Positions 1 to 7,044 of a DNA stretch of 64,000 nt are shown in pieces. The stretch comes from Corynebacterium callunae DSM 20147. Lineage in GTDB: Bacteria; Actinomycetota; Actinomycetes; Mycobacteriales; Mycobacteriaceae. Where the stretch lies: the NCBI RefSeq assembly GCF_000344785.1, contig NC_020506.1:1550001-1614000 (forward strand), written 5' to 3'. Numbering within the stretch: the first letter of the stretch is position 1; each line of letters begins with the position of its first letter. The notes beneath the pieces are model-generated. The model did not search any database. It saw only the letters and a program-made list of their open reading frames with translations, and was not told the DNA's origin. Made by a program: the position numbers and the translations under genes.

Positions 1-157
1 TGTGTGGAAGATCAGCTGGGCAGCATCACCAGCCCCATGTGCGGATGGGGCTACCCGAGGGTGACGCTTGTGGAAGAAGCGCGAAGACCATTTAACCCAG
101 GCATAACAAAACCGCGCTGCCCGAATTGTTTTCGAGTGCGCGGTATCGTCGTCGTCG
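1..157. other. Non-coding left edge of the prophage with a hairpin
   Basis: I find no convincing gene here. A perfect 8-bp inverted repeat, AGCCCCAT (31-38) and ATGGGGCT (45-52), forms a hairpin with a 6-nt loop but has no T-run on either strand. An open frame on the plus strand (4-246) runs into the 3' end of the neighbouring minus-strand gene and has no ribosome binding site. The stretch is probably the leader of the next leftward prophage gene outside the window. Confidence 0.4.
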
Positions 158-189
158 AGTATACCACACTTTCGGACAGTGCAGGTCAG
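158..189 (-). promoter_or_regulatory. Candidate leftward promoter downstream of the early operon
   Basis: On the minus strand the hexamer TATACT (158-163) is preceded by TGG, giving an extended -10 element. A weak -35-like CTGACC lies at 184-189, with a 20-nt spacer that is longer than ideal. It overlaps the end of the 186-794 gene, so it would start a new leftward transcript into sequence outside the window. This is inference from sequence only. Confidence 0.35.
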
Positions 190-794
190 GAAGTTTCCAC
201 AACTTCTCGCGCATACAAATACCCCATCACCTCAGTCAGCAAATAACCCCCACGCTTTGACGGCAGCTCCTGGCGAGTAATGTGCCCACGCTCCGCCCAC
301 TTCCTCACCTGATCCTCACTGATCACCCACCCACGGTTACTCATTCTCCGGACGATATGCGCGGCATCCTGACGCTTCTCCGGAAGCTTCGCCAACTCAG
401 CAGCATCCTTGCCTCTACCCACAAGGTCTTCGACTTGGTGAATCCAATGCCGAAGATCACCAAAGAAAGCCTCACCATCGAAATACTCAGCGATGTAATA
501 CGGGTACATCAACAACCACTCCACAAGATGGACACAAGGCGAATCTTTAACCGGTATTGGTTTCGGGTCATCGACGCTATCAATGATGGTGAAACACCAT
601 GCCCGGATCTCTTTCTCCACCAACCAATTCAAATCCATGGCGTCGATGTTTCCTGGTGTCGATGGGCGGCCCCCAGTGTTGTGCATGTTCCTGATCTCAG
701 GACTTGCCTTCGACAGATGCTTTGCTTCCTCCAGTTCGTAGAGGAGTTGCTCTAGCCAGGTGAGGTCTTTGCGAAGCGTGTTTTCATCAATCAT
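186..794 (-). CDS. Hypothetical phage protein with C-terminal MerR/excisionase-like helix-turn-helix
   Basis: A 202-residue protein of unknown function. The N-terminal three quarters are helical, acidic and aromatic-rich with no motif I recognise. The last ~60 residues (RRMSNRGWVISEDQVRKWAE, then GHITRQELPSKRGG) look like a winged HTH of the kind seen in phage regulatory or excisionase-like proteins: a 'select the row, then the operator' helix pair followed by a basic turn. Its ATG overlaps the stop of the 50-codon gene upstream (TAATG), and AGAAAGG lies about 12 nt before it. It is the last gene of the leftward early operon, where phages often place a late-switch or regulatory gene. That role is inferred from position only. 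Confidence 0.7.
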   Translation of the reverse strand: MIDENTLRKDLTWLEQLLYELEEAKHLSKASPEIRNMHNTGGRPSTPGNIDAMDLNWLVEKEIRAWCFTIIDSVDDPKPIPVKDSPCVHLVEWLLMYPYYIAEYFDGEAFFGDLRHWIHQVEDLVGRGKDAAELAKLPEKRQDAAHIVRRMSNRGWVISEDQVRKWAERGHITRQELPSKRGGYLLTEVMGYLYAREVVETS

Positions 795-946
795 TAATCA
801 TTACCTTTCTTGTGTGCGTTGGCGAGGGTGACTGCGTGATCCCAGTCGGTGGCATGGTCGCACCACCCGCAGGAGCAGTTGAGTTGGTAGTCGTCTGCTT
901 CTGGGGTGAGAACAATCCAGTGCGCGAGAACGTTAGGTGTGGTCAT
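794..946 (-). CDS. Small cysteine-containing phage protein (50 aa)
   Basis: A 50-codon gene. It begins MTTPNVLAHWIVLTPEAD and carries NCSCGWCDHATDW, a compact Cys/His cluster (three Cys and one His within about eight residues) that could bind zinc; it ends AHKKGND. AAGGAA lies 8 nt before the ATG. Its start overlaps the stop of the helicase gene by ATGA, and its stop overlaps the start of the next gene by TAATG. This double coupling and the clean codons argue that it is real. Small CxC...C proteins of this kind are frequent in actinobacterial phages, but I cannot assign a function. Confidence 0.7.
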   Translation of the reverse strand: MTTPNVLAHWIVLTPEADDYQLNCSCGWCDHATDWDHAVTLANAHKKGND

Positions 947-2301
947 GGTGAGATTCCTTCGAGTTGCGCTTTGACTGCTTTGATGAGTGCTGCTTGGGTG
1001 ACGTCTTTCTTTTCCAAGGCTTGGGTGACATGTTCGTCGATGGTGTTTTTGGTGATGATGCGAATGATGGTGACTGGCTTGTCCTGCCCCTGTCGGAACA
1101 ACCTCGCGTTGGCTTGTTCGTAGAGTTCCAGTGACCAGGGTGTGGTGAGCCAGACCATGATGTGCCCTCCGGATTGGAGGTTAAGGCCATGGCCTGCCGA
1201 GGCTGGGTGGATGAAGCCGAGGAGAATGTTTCCGGCTTTCCAGTCCGCCATGTCCTGATCGGTGTCGAGAAGCCTGCCCTGGGGGTATCTGGCTTTGAGT
1301 CGGGCGAGTTCATGTTTGAACCAGTACGCCAGGAGGATGTTGTCGCCTTGGGCTTCCTCGATGATGTCGTCGAGGACGTCGAGCTTCGCATCATGAATGA
1401 TGGTGTGGCTGCCGTCGTCGTTGTAGATTGCGCCACTGGCGAGCTGGAGGAGTTTTCCAGATAGTACTCCTGCACTGTCGGCAATGATGGTGTCGTCGCC
1501 GATGTCGGTGACCATGTCGGTTTTGAGTTGGGTGTAAGTGGTGTGTGCTTTTTTGTCCATAGTTGCGACACGGTCGATGTGTGTGAGGGGTGGCATGGTG
1601 AGGTGGTCGAGTGCGGTCATGGACAGGGTGATGTCGGAGATGCGTTCGTGGATTGCTTTGTCGGCGCCTGGTCTGAGTGTCCATTCGAAGATGACGTGAC
1701 CGTTTCTGCGTCCTGGTTTGAAGTAGGTGTCTCGGTAGGTGCCGATGGTTGTGCCGAGGCGTTTGCCTTCGTCGAGGATACGAAAAGGCGCCCATAGGTC
1801 GAGGAGACTGTTGGGCGCCGGGGTTCCTGTGAGGCCGATGATTCTTGTGATTTTGGGTCTGATTGCTTTGAGTGCTTTGAAGCGTTGGGATTGGTGGGAT
1901 TTGAAGCTGGAGAGTTCGTCGATGATGACGGTGTCGAACGGCCAGTCAGTGCCCACTTCTTTGACTAGCCAGGGGATGTTTTCTCGGTTGATGACGTAGA
2001 TGTCTGCTTTGGTGTTAAGCGCTTGGGCGCGTTGGGTGGGGGTTCCGACGATGGTGGACATGGTGAGGTGTTGGAGGTGGTCCCATTTGTGGAGTTCTTC
2101 TGGCCAGGTGTCTCGTGCGACGCGGAGTGGGGCGATGATGAGGGGGCGGACCACGGTGAAGTGGTTGTTCATCATGGTGTTGAGGGCGGTGAGGGTGATG
2201 ATGGTTTTGCCGAGTCCCATTGATAGGAATAGTGCTGCTATGGGTTTTTCTTGGATGTAGTTGATGGCGTGTTGTTGGTAGTCATGTGGTTTGTATTTCA
2301 T
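943..2301 (-). CDS. SNF2-like DEAD/H-box helicase of the phage replication module
   Basis: A superfamily 2 ATPase of 452 residues that probably remodels or unwinds DNA during phage replication. Visible motifs: Walker A MGLGKT (28-33), motif II IIDELSSFKS (DE at 128-129), motif III LTGTPAPN (157-164), and near the C-terminus the SNF2/Rad54-type block HPASAGHGLNLQ, then TTPWSLELYEQANAR and RLFRQGQ (motifs V and VI). I chose ATG 2301 because it overlaps the end of the VRR-NUC gene by 20 nt and starts with a typical MKYKPHDYQQ; an upstream in-frame start at 2331 would add ten residues deep inside the previous gene. Helicases of this type regularly follow VRR-NUC and VapE genes in siphophages of Gram-positive hosts. 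Confidence 0.92.
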   Translation of the reverse strand: MKYKPHDYQQHAINYIQEKPIAALFLSMGLGKTIITLTALNTMMNNHFTVVRPLIIAPLRVARDTWPEELHKWDHLQHLTMSTIVGTPTQRAQALNTKADIYVINRENIPWLVKEVGTDWPFDTVIIDELSSFKSHQSQRFKALKAIRPKITRIIGLTGTPAPNSLLDLWAPFRILDEGKRLGTTIGTYRDTYFKPGRRNGHVIFEWTLRPGADKAIHERISDITLSMTALDHLTMPPLTHIDRVATMDKKAHTTYTQLKTDMVTDIGDDTIIADSAGVLSGKLLQLASGAIYNDDGSHTIIHDAKLDVLDDIIEEAQGDNILLAYWFKHELARLKARYPQGRLLDTDQDMADWKAGNILLGFIHPASAGHGLNLQSGGHIMVWLTTPWSLELYEQANARLFRQGQDKPVTIIRIITKNTIDEHVTQALEKKDVTQAALIKAVKAQLEGISP

Positions 2302-2563
2302 TGAGGACTTTCTCGATTTGGTGCGCACCATCGATGGTGTAGACGCGTTGGCCGAGTTGTTGGAGTTGTTTGTGGCGGGCTTGTTGGAGTGGGCGGGGTT
2401 TTTGTCCGGGGGCTTTGAGTTCGATGAATGCGAGGTGTCCTCCGGGGAGGCAGACCATGCGGTCGGGCATGCCTGCGGTTCCTGGGGAGGTGAGTTTGTA
2501 GGCTTTTCCGCCGCGTTTTCGTACTTGTTCGAATAGTTGTTTTTCGATCTTTTGTTCTAGCAT
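2282..2563 (-). CDS. VRR-NUC domain nuclease
   Basis: A 93-residue stand-alone VRR-NUC protein, a PD-(D/E)XK-fold nuclease thought to cut branched replication or recombination intermediates. The signature is clear: GMPDR (31-35) followed by a hydrophobic strand and AFIELKAPGQK, containing the catalytic E-x-K (48-50). The start at 2563 is supported by GGAAAG five nt upstream; a longer frame starting at 2596 would begin without a ribosome binding site. Its 3' end overlaps the helicase gene by 20 nt, so the pair is probably translated together. The upstream 294 bp before the vapE-like gene are non-coding and repeat-rich. Confidence 0.92.
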   Translation of the reverse strand: MLEQKIEKQLFEQVRKRGGKAYKLTSPGTAGMPDRMVCLPGGHLAFIELKAPGQKPRPLQQARHKQLQQLGQRVYTIDGAHQIEKVLNEIQTT

Positions 2564-2626
2564 TTTTCTTTCCAAAATGGGGTGTGGGACAGACAAGATC
2601 GAAAAAACCCTATAGAGGTCTCTGGA

Positions 2627-2669
2627 TTAGGGACTGTCCTGGTGTTTTGTAATATGTACAGTCCCCTAA
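2627..2669. repeat. Imperfect inverted repeat upstream of the VRR-NUC gene
   Basis: TTAGGGACTGT (2627-2637) pairs with ACAGTCCCCTAA (2658-2669), an 11-bp stem with a single bulged base around a 20-nt loop. It lies between the GGGACAAG repeat cluster and the VRR-NUC start. It could be a terminator-like hairpin after vapE or part of a replication origin; there is no T-run on the minus strand. Confidence 0.6.
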
Positions 2670-2697
2670 AACGCTCTACCAATTGTGCTAGTAAATT

Positions 2698-2852
2698 CTT
2701 GTCCGCTTGTCCCAAAAGGGTTATTTTTATAGGTTTAGCTGGGCTAACGCCTGGGACAAGCTCCTGGGACAAGCCTTGGACAAGATTTTGGGGTTTTATC
2801 TTGTCCAGGGGTGGACAAGATCTAAATCCATGTTGTCCCGCACTTTGTCCCA
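2698..2852. repeat. Iteron-like cluster of GGGACAAG repeats (candidate phage origin)
   Basis: Nine copies of (T)GG(G)ACAA(G) in both orientations lie within 155 bp of non-coding DNA: CTTGTCC at 2698, CTTGTCCCA at 2706, TGGGACAAG at 2752 and 2765, TTGGACAAG at 2776, CTTGTCCA at 2800, TGGACAAG at 2812, TTGTCCC at 2833 and TTGTCCCA at 2845. Copies at 2800-2807 and 2812-2819 form a perfect 8-bp inverted repeat with a GGGG centre. The cluster ends just past the stop of the PrimPol-VapE gene. Repeats next to a replication initiator or helicase gene suggest a phage origin or a regulatory site; the role is inference. Confidence 0.7.
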
Positions 2853-2857
2853 GGTTT

Positions 2858-5380
2858 TCACCCAGTCGCGAGTTTTCGGATATCGACGCCTACTTTGTCG
2901 AAGACTCGCTGCCGTCCGTAGGGGCCGACTCGCTTGCGTGTGCCGTTGTCTTGCCATCCGTCGATCTGCGCCATGATGGAACTAATTGCGTGGGAGTCTG
3001 CGCGTTCCATGTCTTCTGGTCTGCGTTTGAAGCACTCTGCCCAGATTTCAATTTTGGATACGCTGTCGCGGGCGATGACGCCTTTATTCCAGTCGATGCT
3101 GTTGTCGTACATTGATGGCAGGCTTTCTGAGTCAAGCCATTGGATTCGTGCCGCGAGTGGGAGTTCTTCCCATGAGGGTGGTAATGCTCTTGCGAGGTAG
3201 TCCATGACGAGTCCTACGCGATCGTCTGCTTCGATGGCTTCTTTTTGGTGGTGCATGGCTGTTTCTGCGATTTCGCCTTCGAGGTAGAGGACTTCTCCTT
3301 TCTTTTCATGGGTGATGGCTTCTGCCCAGATTTGGTCGATTGTGTAGGGATCCATGTCCCAGGTTTTTTGGATTCCGTTGCCTGTGACGTCTGCTACCCA
3401 AAATCTGCGGCCTCCGGTTGCGTCGCGGAGGAAGCCTTCTTTGGCGTTGGTGGAGCCGACGATGATTCCTTGGCGTGGGTGTTCTTCAACGGTGCGTCCG
3501 AATGCAGGGCGGTATTTATCGTCCGTGCGGGAGATGAAGCCTTTGAGTGTTTCGGCGTCCATTTTTCGCATGCCGGCGAGTTCGGCGAGTTCCATGATGA
3601 GGACTCCGGCGAGTTTTTCTGCGCCGGTTTTGTCTTTCATGTCGGTGATGGTGAGTGAGTCGGAAAACCATTCTCCGGCGAGTTTGGCGAAGATGGTTGA
3701 TTTGCCTGCGCCTTGGGGGCCTGCGAGGACGAGGACTGTGTCGAATTTGGTTCCTGGTCGGAAGGTTCTTCGGATTGCTGCGATGAGGGTTTTTCTGGTG
3801 ATTGCTCTGATGTAGGGGGTGTCTTGTGCTCCGAGGTAGTCGATGAGGAGGGTGTCGAGTCTGGGTATTCCGTCCCATGTGAGGAGGTTGTTGAAGTAGT
3901 CGCGGACGGGGTGGAATGATCTGTCGCTGGCGGTTGCGAGGAGGGCTGTTTCTACTTTTGTGGGTGCGTAGAGTCCTTTGTAGTTTTCTTCGATGCTTGT
4001 GTGGAGTTGAGCTAGGTCGTTGGTTGTCCATCCTGGTTTTGTTTGTTTCCAGGGCAGTGCTTGGGGGTCTTGGACTGTGAGTGTTTCTTTGTGTGCGTTC
4101 CAGCTGAGGTGGTTGTAGCGGGGGTCGTGGGTAAAGATGGTCGTGAAGTTTTTGAGGGTGTCGGCGAATCCTCCGTCGCGTTTGGTGTCGAGGGTGGTGA
4201 GCCAGTCGAAGGTGTCATTGGTTGGTTCTTCATCTTCTGCTGTCAGGGGTTCTGTGGGTGGCTCCTTCGCCCCTGCTGTTGGTGTTTGTTGCGGGATTGG
4301 GGTGAACATGCTGCGGATTTTTTGGGCGGTTTCTGCGGCGTTTTCTTGTTTTGTTTTGTGGTCTCCGAGTGCGTGGTCTGTCATGGCTTGGTATGAGGGG
4401 AGTTTGTTGATGGGAGTGTTTGGTTTGGTGTCAGTGTCGAGATGTCCGTGGAGGTGGATTCTGACGAGGTCGAAGGCGTTGACCATCTGCTCTGATGCGG
4501 GGTCGGTGGCGTGTTGGGAGTAGGCGTGGAGTCCGTTGTCGTAGATGATGAGGCCGTTGCTGCTTGAGCCACCGGTGTAGGTGTAGCGGTTTTTGGTGGT
4601 GCCTGGTTTGTAGATTTCGGGGAGGAATGTGTGGATTGCTTGGGTGATTGTGTAGGCGCGGTTGAAGGCTCCGATGATGCCGGGTTTGGTGCGTGGGTCT
4701 TCGACGTGGGTTCCGGCGTGTTGGATGCGCCTGGCTTCTTCTGTGGAGACTCCTGGCCAGGTGGTGAGGTCTTGCCAATTGTCGTAGGTGTTGAGGATGG
4801 TGTCTGGGTCGAGGTCGGCAGCTTCTTTTGGGCTGGTTGCTGTGAGGAATTCGCCGTCTGTGCAGGTGGCTGACCAGTACATGAATCGTTCTGCTTGGTA
4901 GGTGGTGGGGTCGATCCAGGTGAGGTCGGGGTTGATTTGTTGTGCGAGTTTGCGTGCGATTGCGCTGTATTCGTCGCTGGTGATGTCTCGGGTGAGCCAG
5001 ATGATGATGCGCCAGCGTGGGTTTTGTGGGGTATGTGAGGCTGTGGTGGTGGCGAACCATGCGTGGCTCCAGGTTGTGTGGAGTTTGTCGATGAGGTCTA
5101 GGGGTGCTTCGTCGAGGTCGAGGGTGATGAAGCTGCGTGTGTAGGCGTGGCCTTTTCTGCGGATGCCTTCTTTGAGGTGTCCGCCGACGTATCCTCCGAC
5201 GTCTTTTGCTTGGTCTTTCTCACCTTTGGGTAGCGAGTGGTATTGGTCAACGGTGTGGTTGATGGGTTGGGGTTGGCAGAGTTGGTTGATGAGGGCTTGT
5301 TTGTCGGTTGTTTTGTTGTTCCAGTGGGTGCTGGTGCGCCGTGGTGCGGTGCTGATTTTTAGTTCTCTTTGTTGGCGCAT
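2858..5380 (-). CDS. Phage replication protein: PrimPol-like domain fused to VapE-type SF3/AAA+ helicase
   Basis: An 840-residue replication protein. The N-terminus shows archaeo-eukaryotic primase (PrimPol) motifs: FITLDLD with the hDhD pair (D88, D90), TASHTPQNPRWR with the S-x-H-like element (115-116), and WIDPTTYQAERFMYW at 156-169. The C-terminal half is a virulence-associated-E type helicase: Walker A GPQGAGKS (554-561), a Walker B-like LIMELAEL (594-601), the sensor STN (643-645) and GGRRFW (656-661). Such fusions prime and unwind phage DNA in the cytoplasm. AGAAAGAGG precedes the ATG. The C-terminus abuts the repeat cluster. No separate DNA polymerase gene is seen in the operon, so this enzyme may synthesise DNA itself or recruit the host polymerase (inference). 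Confidence 0.9.
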   Translation of the reverse strand: MRQQRELKISTAPRRTSTHWNNKTTDKQALINQLCQPQPINHTVDQYHSLPKGEKDQAKDVGGYVGGHLKEGIRRKGHAYTRSFITLDLDEAPLDLIDKLHTTWSHAWFATTTASHTPQNPRWRIIIWLTRDITSDEYSAIARKLAQQINPDLTWIDPTTYQAERFMYWSATCTDGEFLTATSPKEAADLDPDTILNTYDNWQDLTTWPGVSTEEARRIQHAGTHVEDPRTKPGIIGAFNRAYTITQAIHTFLPEIYKPGTTKNRYTYTGGSSSNGLIIYDNGLHAYSQHATDPASEQMVNAFDLVRIHLHGHLDTDTKPNTPINKLPSYQAMTDHALGDHKTKQENAAETAQKIRSMFTPIPQQTPTAGAKEPPTEPLTAEDEEPTNDTFDWLTTLDTKRDGGFADTLKNFTTIFTHDPRYNHLSWNAHKETLTVQDPQALPWKQTKPGWTTNDLAQLHTSIEENYKGLYAPTKVETALLATASDRSFHPVRDYFNNLLTWDGIPRLDTLLIDYLGAQDTPYIRAITRKTLIAAIRRTFRPGTKFDTVLVLAGPQGAGKSTIFAKLAGEWFSDSLTITDMKDKTGAEKLAGVLIMELAELAGMRKMDAETLKGFISRTDDKYRPAFGRTVEEHPRQGIIVGSTNAKEGFLRDATGGRRFWVADVTGNGIQKTWDMDPYTIDQIWAEAITHEKKGEVLYLEGEIAETAMHHQKEAIEADDRVGLVMDYLARALPPSWEELPLAARIQWLDSESLPSMYDNSIDWNKGVIARDSVSKIEIWAECFKRRPEDMERADSHAISSIMAQIDGWQDNGTRKRVGPYGRQRVFDKVGVDIRKLATG

Positions 5381-5438
5381 TGTGGTGCCTCTTTCTGGGT
5401 CGGTGGGTTGGGGTGTATTTAGTTGTGGGAAGTTTGGG

Positions 5439-5478
5439 TAAGGCCCCGCTGGTGGGAGTAGTCACTGGCGGGGCCTTA
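5439..5478 (-). terminator. Strong hairpin between the DUF2815 and PrimPol-VapE genes
   Basis: TAAGGCCCCGC (5439-5449) and GCGGGGCCTTA (5468-5478) form a perfect 11-bp GC-rich stem with an 18-nt loop, 35 nt after the DUF2815 stop. There is no run of T after it on the minus strand, so it may be a weak terminator or an mRNA-stabilising structure setting the ratio of ssDNA-binding protein to helicase. Confidence 0.55.
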
Positions 5479-5512
5479 GATGTTTTAGAACTTTTAGAAC
5501 TTAGGTACCGGT

Positions 5513-6103
5513 TTAGAAGCCGAGGTTTCCGGCAGCGGGTGGGGCTTGGCCGCCGAGGGTGGAGAACACATCGGTCGCTTCGAGTGCTGGCCCGCCGAGG
5601 CGTTCGCCGTCCTTGGCTTTTTGCACTCCGATTAAGGATGCGGAGATGCCTTTGTTGCCGGAGTTTTCGTAGCCGTAGAACTGGATGGCGAAGTTGCAGT
5701 ATGCGCCGGAGTAGATTTCTGATTCGTCGATGATGGGCTGGAGTGCTCCGTCGACGACGAAGGGCTTGCGCTTGGTGGAGGCTTTCGCGGCGATGAAGTA
5801 GTGACCGGCGAATTCTGGGCCTCGTGCTTCCCCACTGTCGGTGAGTGAGTCTCCGTCGCGTAGCGGTGGGTATTTGGTGTGTGCTGGGTCGATGGGTTGT
5901 TTGAAGGTGCGTCGGTCGACGGCGTCGGTGACGGCTGCTTGGATCGCAGCTTGGATGCGTTGGATTGTTTCGGTGTCGGTTTTGGGGATGAGGATGGTTG
6001 CTGAGTATTTGGGTTCTGCTTGGTCATTGGGCGCTTGTGGGGTGAAGAGGTGTGCGAAGCTGAGGCGTCCGTAGATGGTGACGTCGCGGTTGGTGGTTGC
6101 CAT
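5513..6103 (-). CDS. DUF2815 family phage ssDNA-binding protein
   Basis: A 196-residue protein matching the DUF2815 family (T7 gp2.5-like single-stranded DNA-binding proteins of siphophages). Recognisable parts are VTIYGRLSFAHLF near the start, the KYSATILIPKTD strand, YPPLRDGD, the GHYFIAAKA strand and YCNFAIQFYGYEN, which belong to the OB-fold core. Start 6103 is chosen because GAAAGGA precedes it; a longer frame from 6151 would read through a hairpin. The gene sits between DUF2800 and VapE genes, the classic order of this replication module, and is flanked by hairpins on both sides, so its transcript may be processed or made at a different level. It probably coats ssDNA exposed by the helicases. 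Confidence 0.88.
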   Translation of the reverse strand: MATTNRDVTIYGRLSFAHLFTPQAPNDQAEPKYSATILIPKTDTETIQRIQAAIQAAVTDAVDRRTFKQPIDPAHTKYPPLRDGDSLTDSGEARGPEFAGHYFIAAKASTKRKPFVVDGALQPIIDESEIYSGAYCNFAIQFYGYENSGNKGISASLIGVQKAKDGERLGGPALEATDVFSTLGGQAPPAAGNLGF

Positions 6104-6139
6104 GTGGGTGTGTCCTTTCGGGACGTTGAGGGTTGAGAA

Positions 6140-6167
6140 AAACCACCTCACGGGTGCGGGGTGGTTT
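6140..6167 (-). terminator. Hairpin with T-run before the DUF2815 gene
   Basis: AAACCACC (6140-6147) and GGTGGTTT (6160-6167) form an 8-bp stem; on the minus strand it is followed by a TTTTT tract. It lies 37-64 nt upstream of the DUF2815 start, so it probably terminates or attenuates transcription entering from the small genes upstream. Confidence 0.6.
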
Positions 6168-6216
6168 CGGGGTGTGGTGCCGGTTAATCTTCATCGACCA
6201 GCGGCGTGGATTGTGA

Positions 6217-6432
6217 TTATTTGTTGATGATTGTGTCCAGCAGGTGGTTCCAGGTCGGCTCATGCATTGAGCCTTGGTGTTGACTTGCTGCGTGTTCTGC
6301 TTGGATTTTTGCTTCTACCAGTAGGTAGGCAAGTCTCCCTGCTTCTTCTGGTGTGAGTTGTTGGACTCCATCTTCTTGGAATCCAAGCAAGATGTGGTCA
6401 CCTGTCTGTTTGACGATGAAGGGGGTGGGCAT
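6217..6432 (-). CDS. Small phage protein, LTPEEA-RLA family (71 aa)
   Basis: A 71-residue protein beginning MPTPFIVKQTGDHILLGF and containing QQLTPEEAGRLAYLLVEA. The LTPEEA-x-RLA segment is shared with the adjacent upstream gene, so the two look like diverged tandem copies. A good ribosome site (AGGAGGAG) lies 7 nt before ATG 6432, inside the preceding gene, whose frame it overlaps by 35 nt. No catalytic motif is visible; the layout (short beta segment, then an amphipathic helix) suggests a small DNA- or protein-binding factor. Confidence 0.65.
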   Translation of the reverse strand: MPTPFIVKQTGDHILLGFQEDGVQQLTPEEAGRLAYLLVEAKIQAEHAASQHQGSMHEPTWNHLLDTIINK

Positions 6433-6574
6433 TGAGTTCTCCTCCTGCTTGCCGTGAGGCATCGTAGATTTTTACGGCGAGGCGTTCCGCTGCTTCAGGT
6501 GTGAGCCGGTACGCCTTTTCTCCGAAGCGGACGTATACGCGCCCGAGTCTGGTGGTGATGGTGAATCCGGTCAT
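6398..6574 (-). CDS. Small phage protein, paralogue of its downstream neighbour (58 aa)
   Basis: A 58-codon gene. It reads MTGFTITTRLGRVYVRFGEK, then AYRLTPEAAERLAVKIYDA, which matches the LTPEEAGRLAYLLVEA block of the next gene in sequence and position. No strong ribosome site is visible; the ATG lies two nt after the previous gene's stop, so translation is probably coupled. Function unknown. Its last 35 nt overlap the next gene in another frame. Confidence 0.55.
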   Translation of the reverse strand: MTGFTITTRLGRVYVRFGEKAYRLTPEAAERLAVKIYDASRQAGGELNAHPLHRQTDR

Positions 6575-6576
6575 GG

Positions 6577-6795
6577 TTAGCGCATTATTTTGTGGAGTGA
6601 GTCGACTTTTTGCCGCATTTGTTTGAGGGATTTTTGGTGGATGCGTGAGAGCTTGTGTTCGTCGAAGTTTTGGAGGAGTCGGTAGCCTCCGTTTTGTCGG
6701 ATGATGGTGTAGTCGCCGCGGATGATGTTGCCGTTTGTGGTGAGTGTTTCTCCTTCTTGTAGGTCGTCTTCGGTGAATGAGTGTGCGATGGTCAT
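6577..6795 (-). CDS. Small hypothetical phage protein (72 aa)
   Basis: A 72-residue protein with an acidic N-terminus (SFTEDDLQEGE), a central beta-rich part (NIIRGDYTIIRQNGGYRLL) and a basic helical tail (KSLKQMRQKVDSLHKIMR). I do not recognise the family. GGAGA lies about 8 nt before the ATG, and the start overlaps the stop of the upstream gene by ATGA, fitting the coupled operon. Confidence 0.65.
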   Translation of the reverse strand: MTIAHSFTEDDLQEGETLTTNGNIIRGDYTIIRQNGGYRLLQNFDEHKLSRIHQKSLKQMRQKVDSLHKIMR

Positions 6796-7031
6796 GCTGG
6801 GGTATCTCCTGATGTGTCGGTGATATTGATTGCGTGGCTGTCTTGAATCATTGAGATGGCCAAGTCGTAGGCAGCGTCGTGTAGGTTCTCGTCGATGAAG
6901 AGGTTGATAGTGGCGTGGACGAGGTTGCAGACTCCCCTGAGGATGTCGATCTGGGCAAGGCCTGTGACGTCGCCGTTGAGGTTGAATTCTTCGGGGTTTT
7001 CGAGGTCGAAGGTGATGGTGAGATGTGCCAT
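6792..7031 (-). CDS. Small hypothetical phage protein (79 aa)
   Basis: A 79-residue protein starting MAHLTITFDLENPEEFNLNG. The rest is predominantly helical (RGVCNLVHATINLFIDENL) and ends with an acidic, Thr/Asp-rich tail. ATG 7031 has AAAAGGA at good spacing; an upstream in-frame ATG (7082) would overlap the DUF2800 gene without a ribosome site. No known domain recognised. Confidence 0.68.
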   Translation of the reverse strand: MAHLTITFDLENPEEFNLNGDVTGLAQIDILRGVCNLVHATINLFIDENLHDAAYDLAISMIQDSHAINITDTSGDTPA

Positions 7032-7044
7032 GTGAGGGTTCCTT

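Noticed and set aside
4..246. 80-aa open frame on the plus strand at the left edge with a CPNC motif
   Set aside because: No ribosome site, opposite to the local operon, and it overlaps the 3' end of the 186-794 gene.
812..1123. Plus-strand frame of 103 aa opposite the helicase and the 50-aa gene
   Set aside because: Shadow of real minus-strand genes.
2671..2690. tRNA D-arm-like sequence on the minus strand (TAGCACAATTGGTAGAGCG)
   Set aside because: It matches the D-arm consensus with two differences, but no acceptor stem, anticodon stem or T-arm can be placed around it.
2557..2772. 71-aa minus-strand frame in the repeat region
   Set aside because: It covers the GGGACAAG repeats and hairpin, has no ribosome site and overlaps the VRR-NUC start; its LAQLVER segment is the usual translation of a tRNA-like D-arm.
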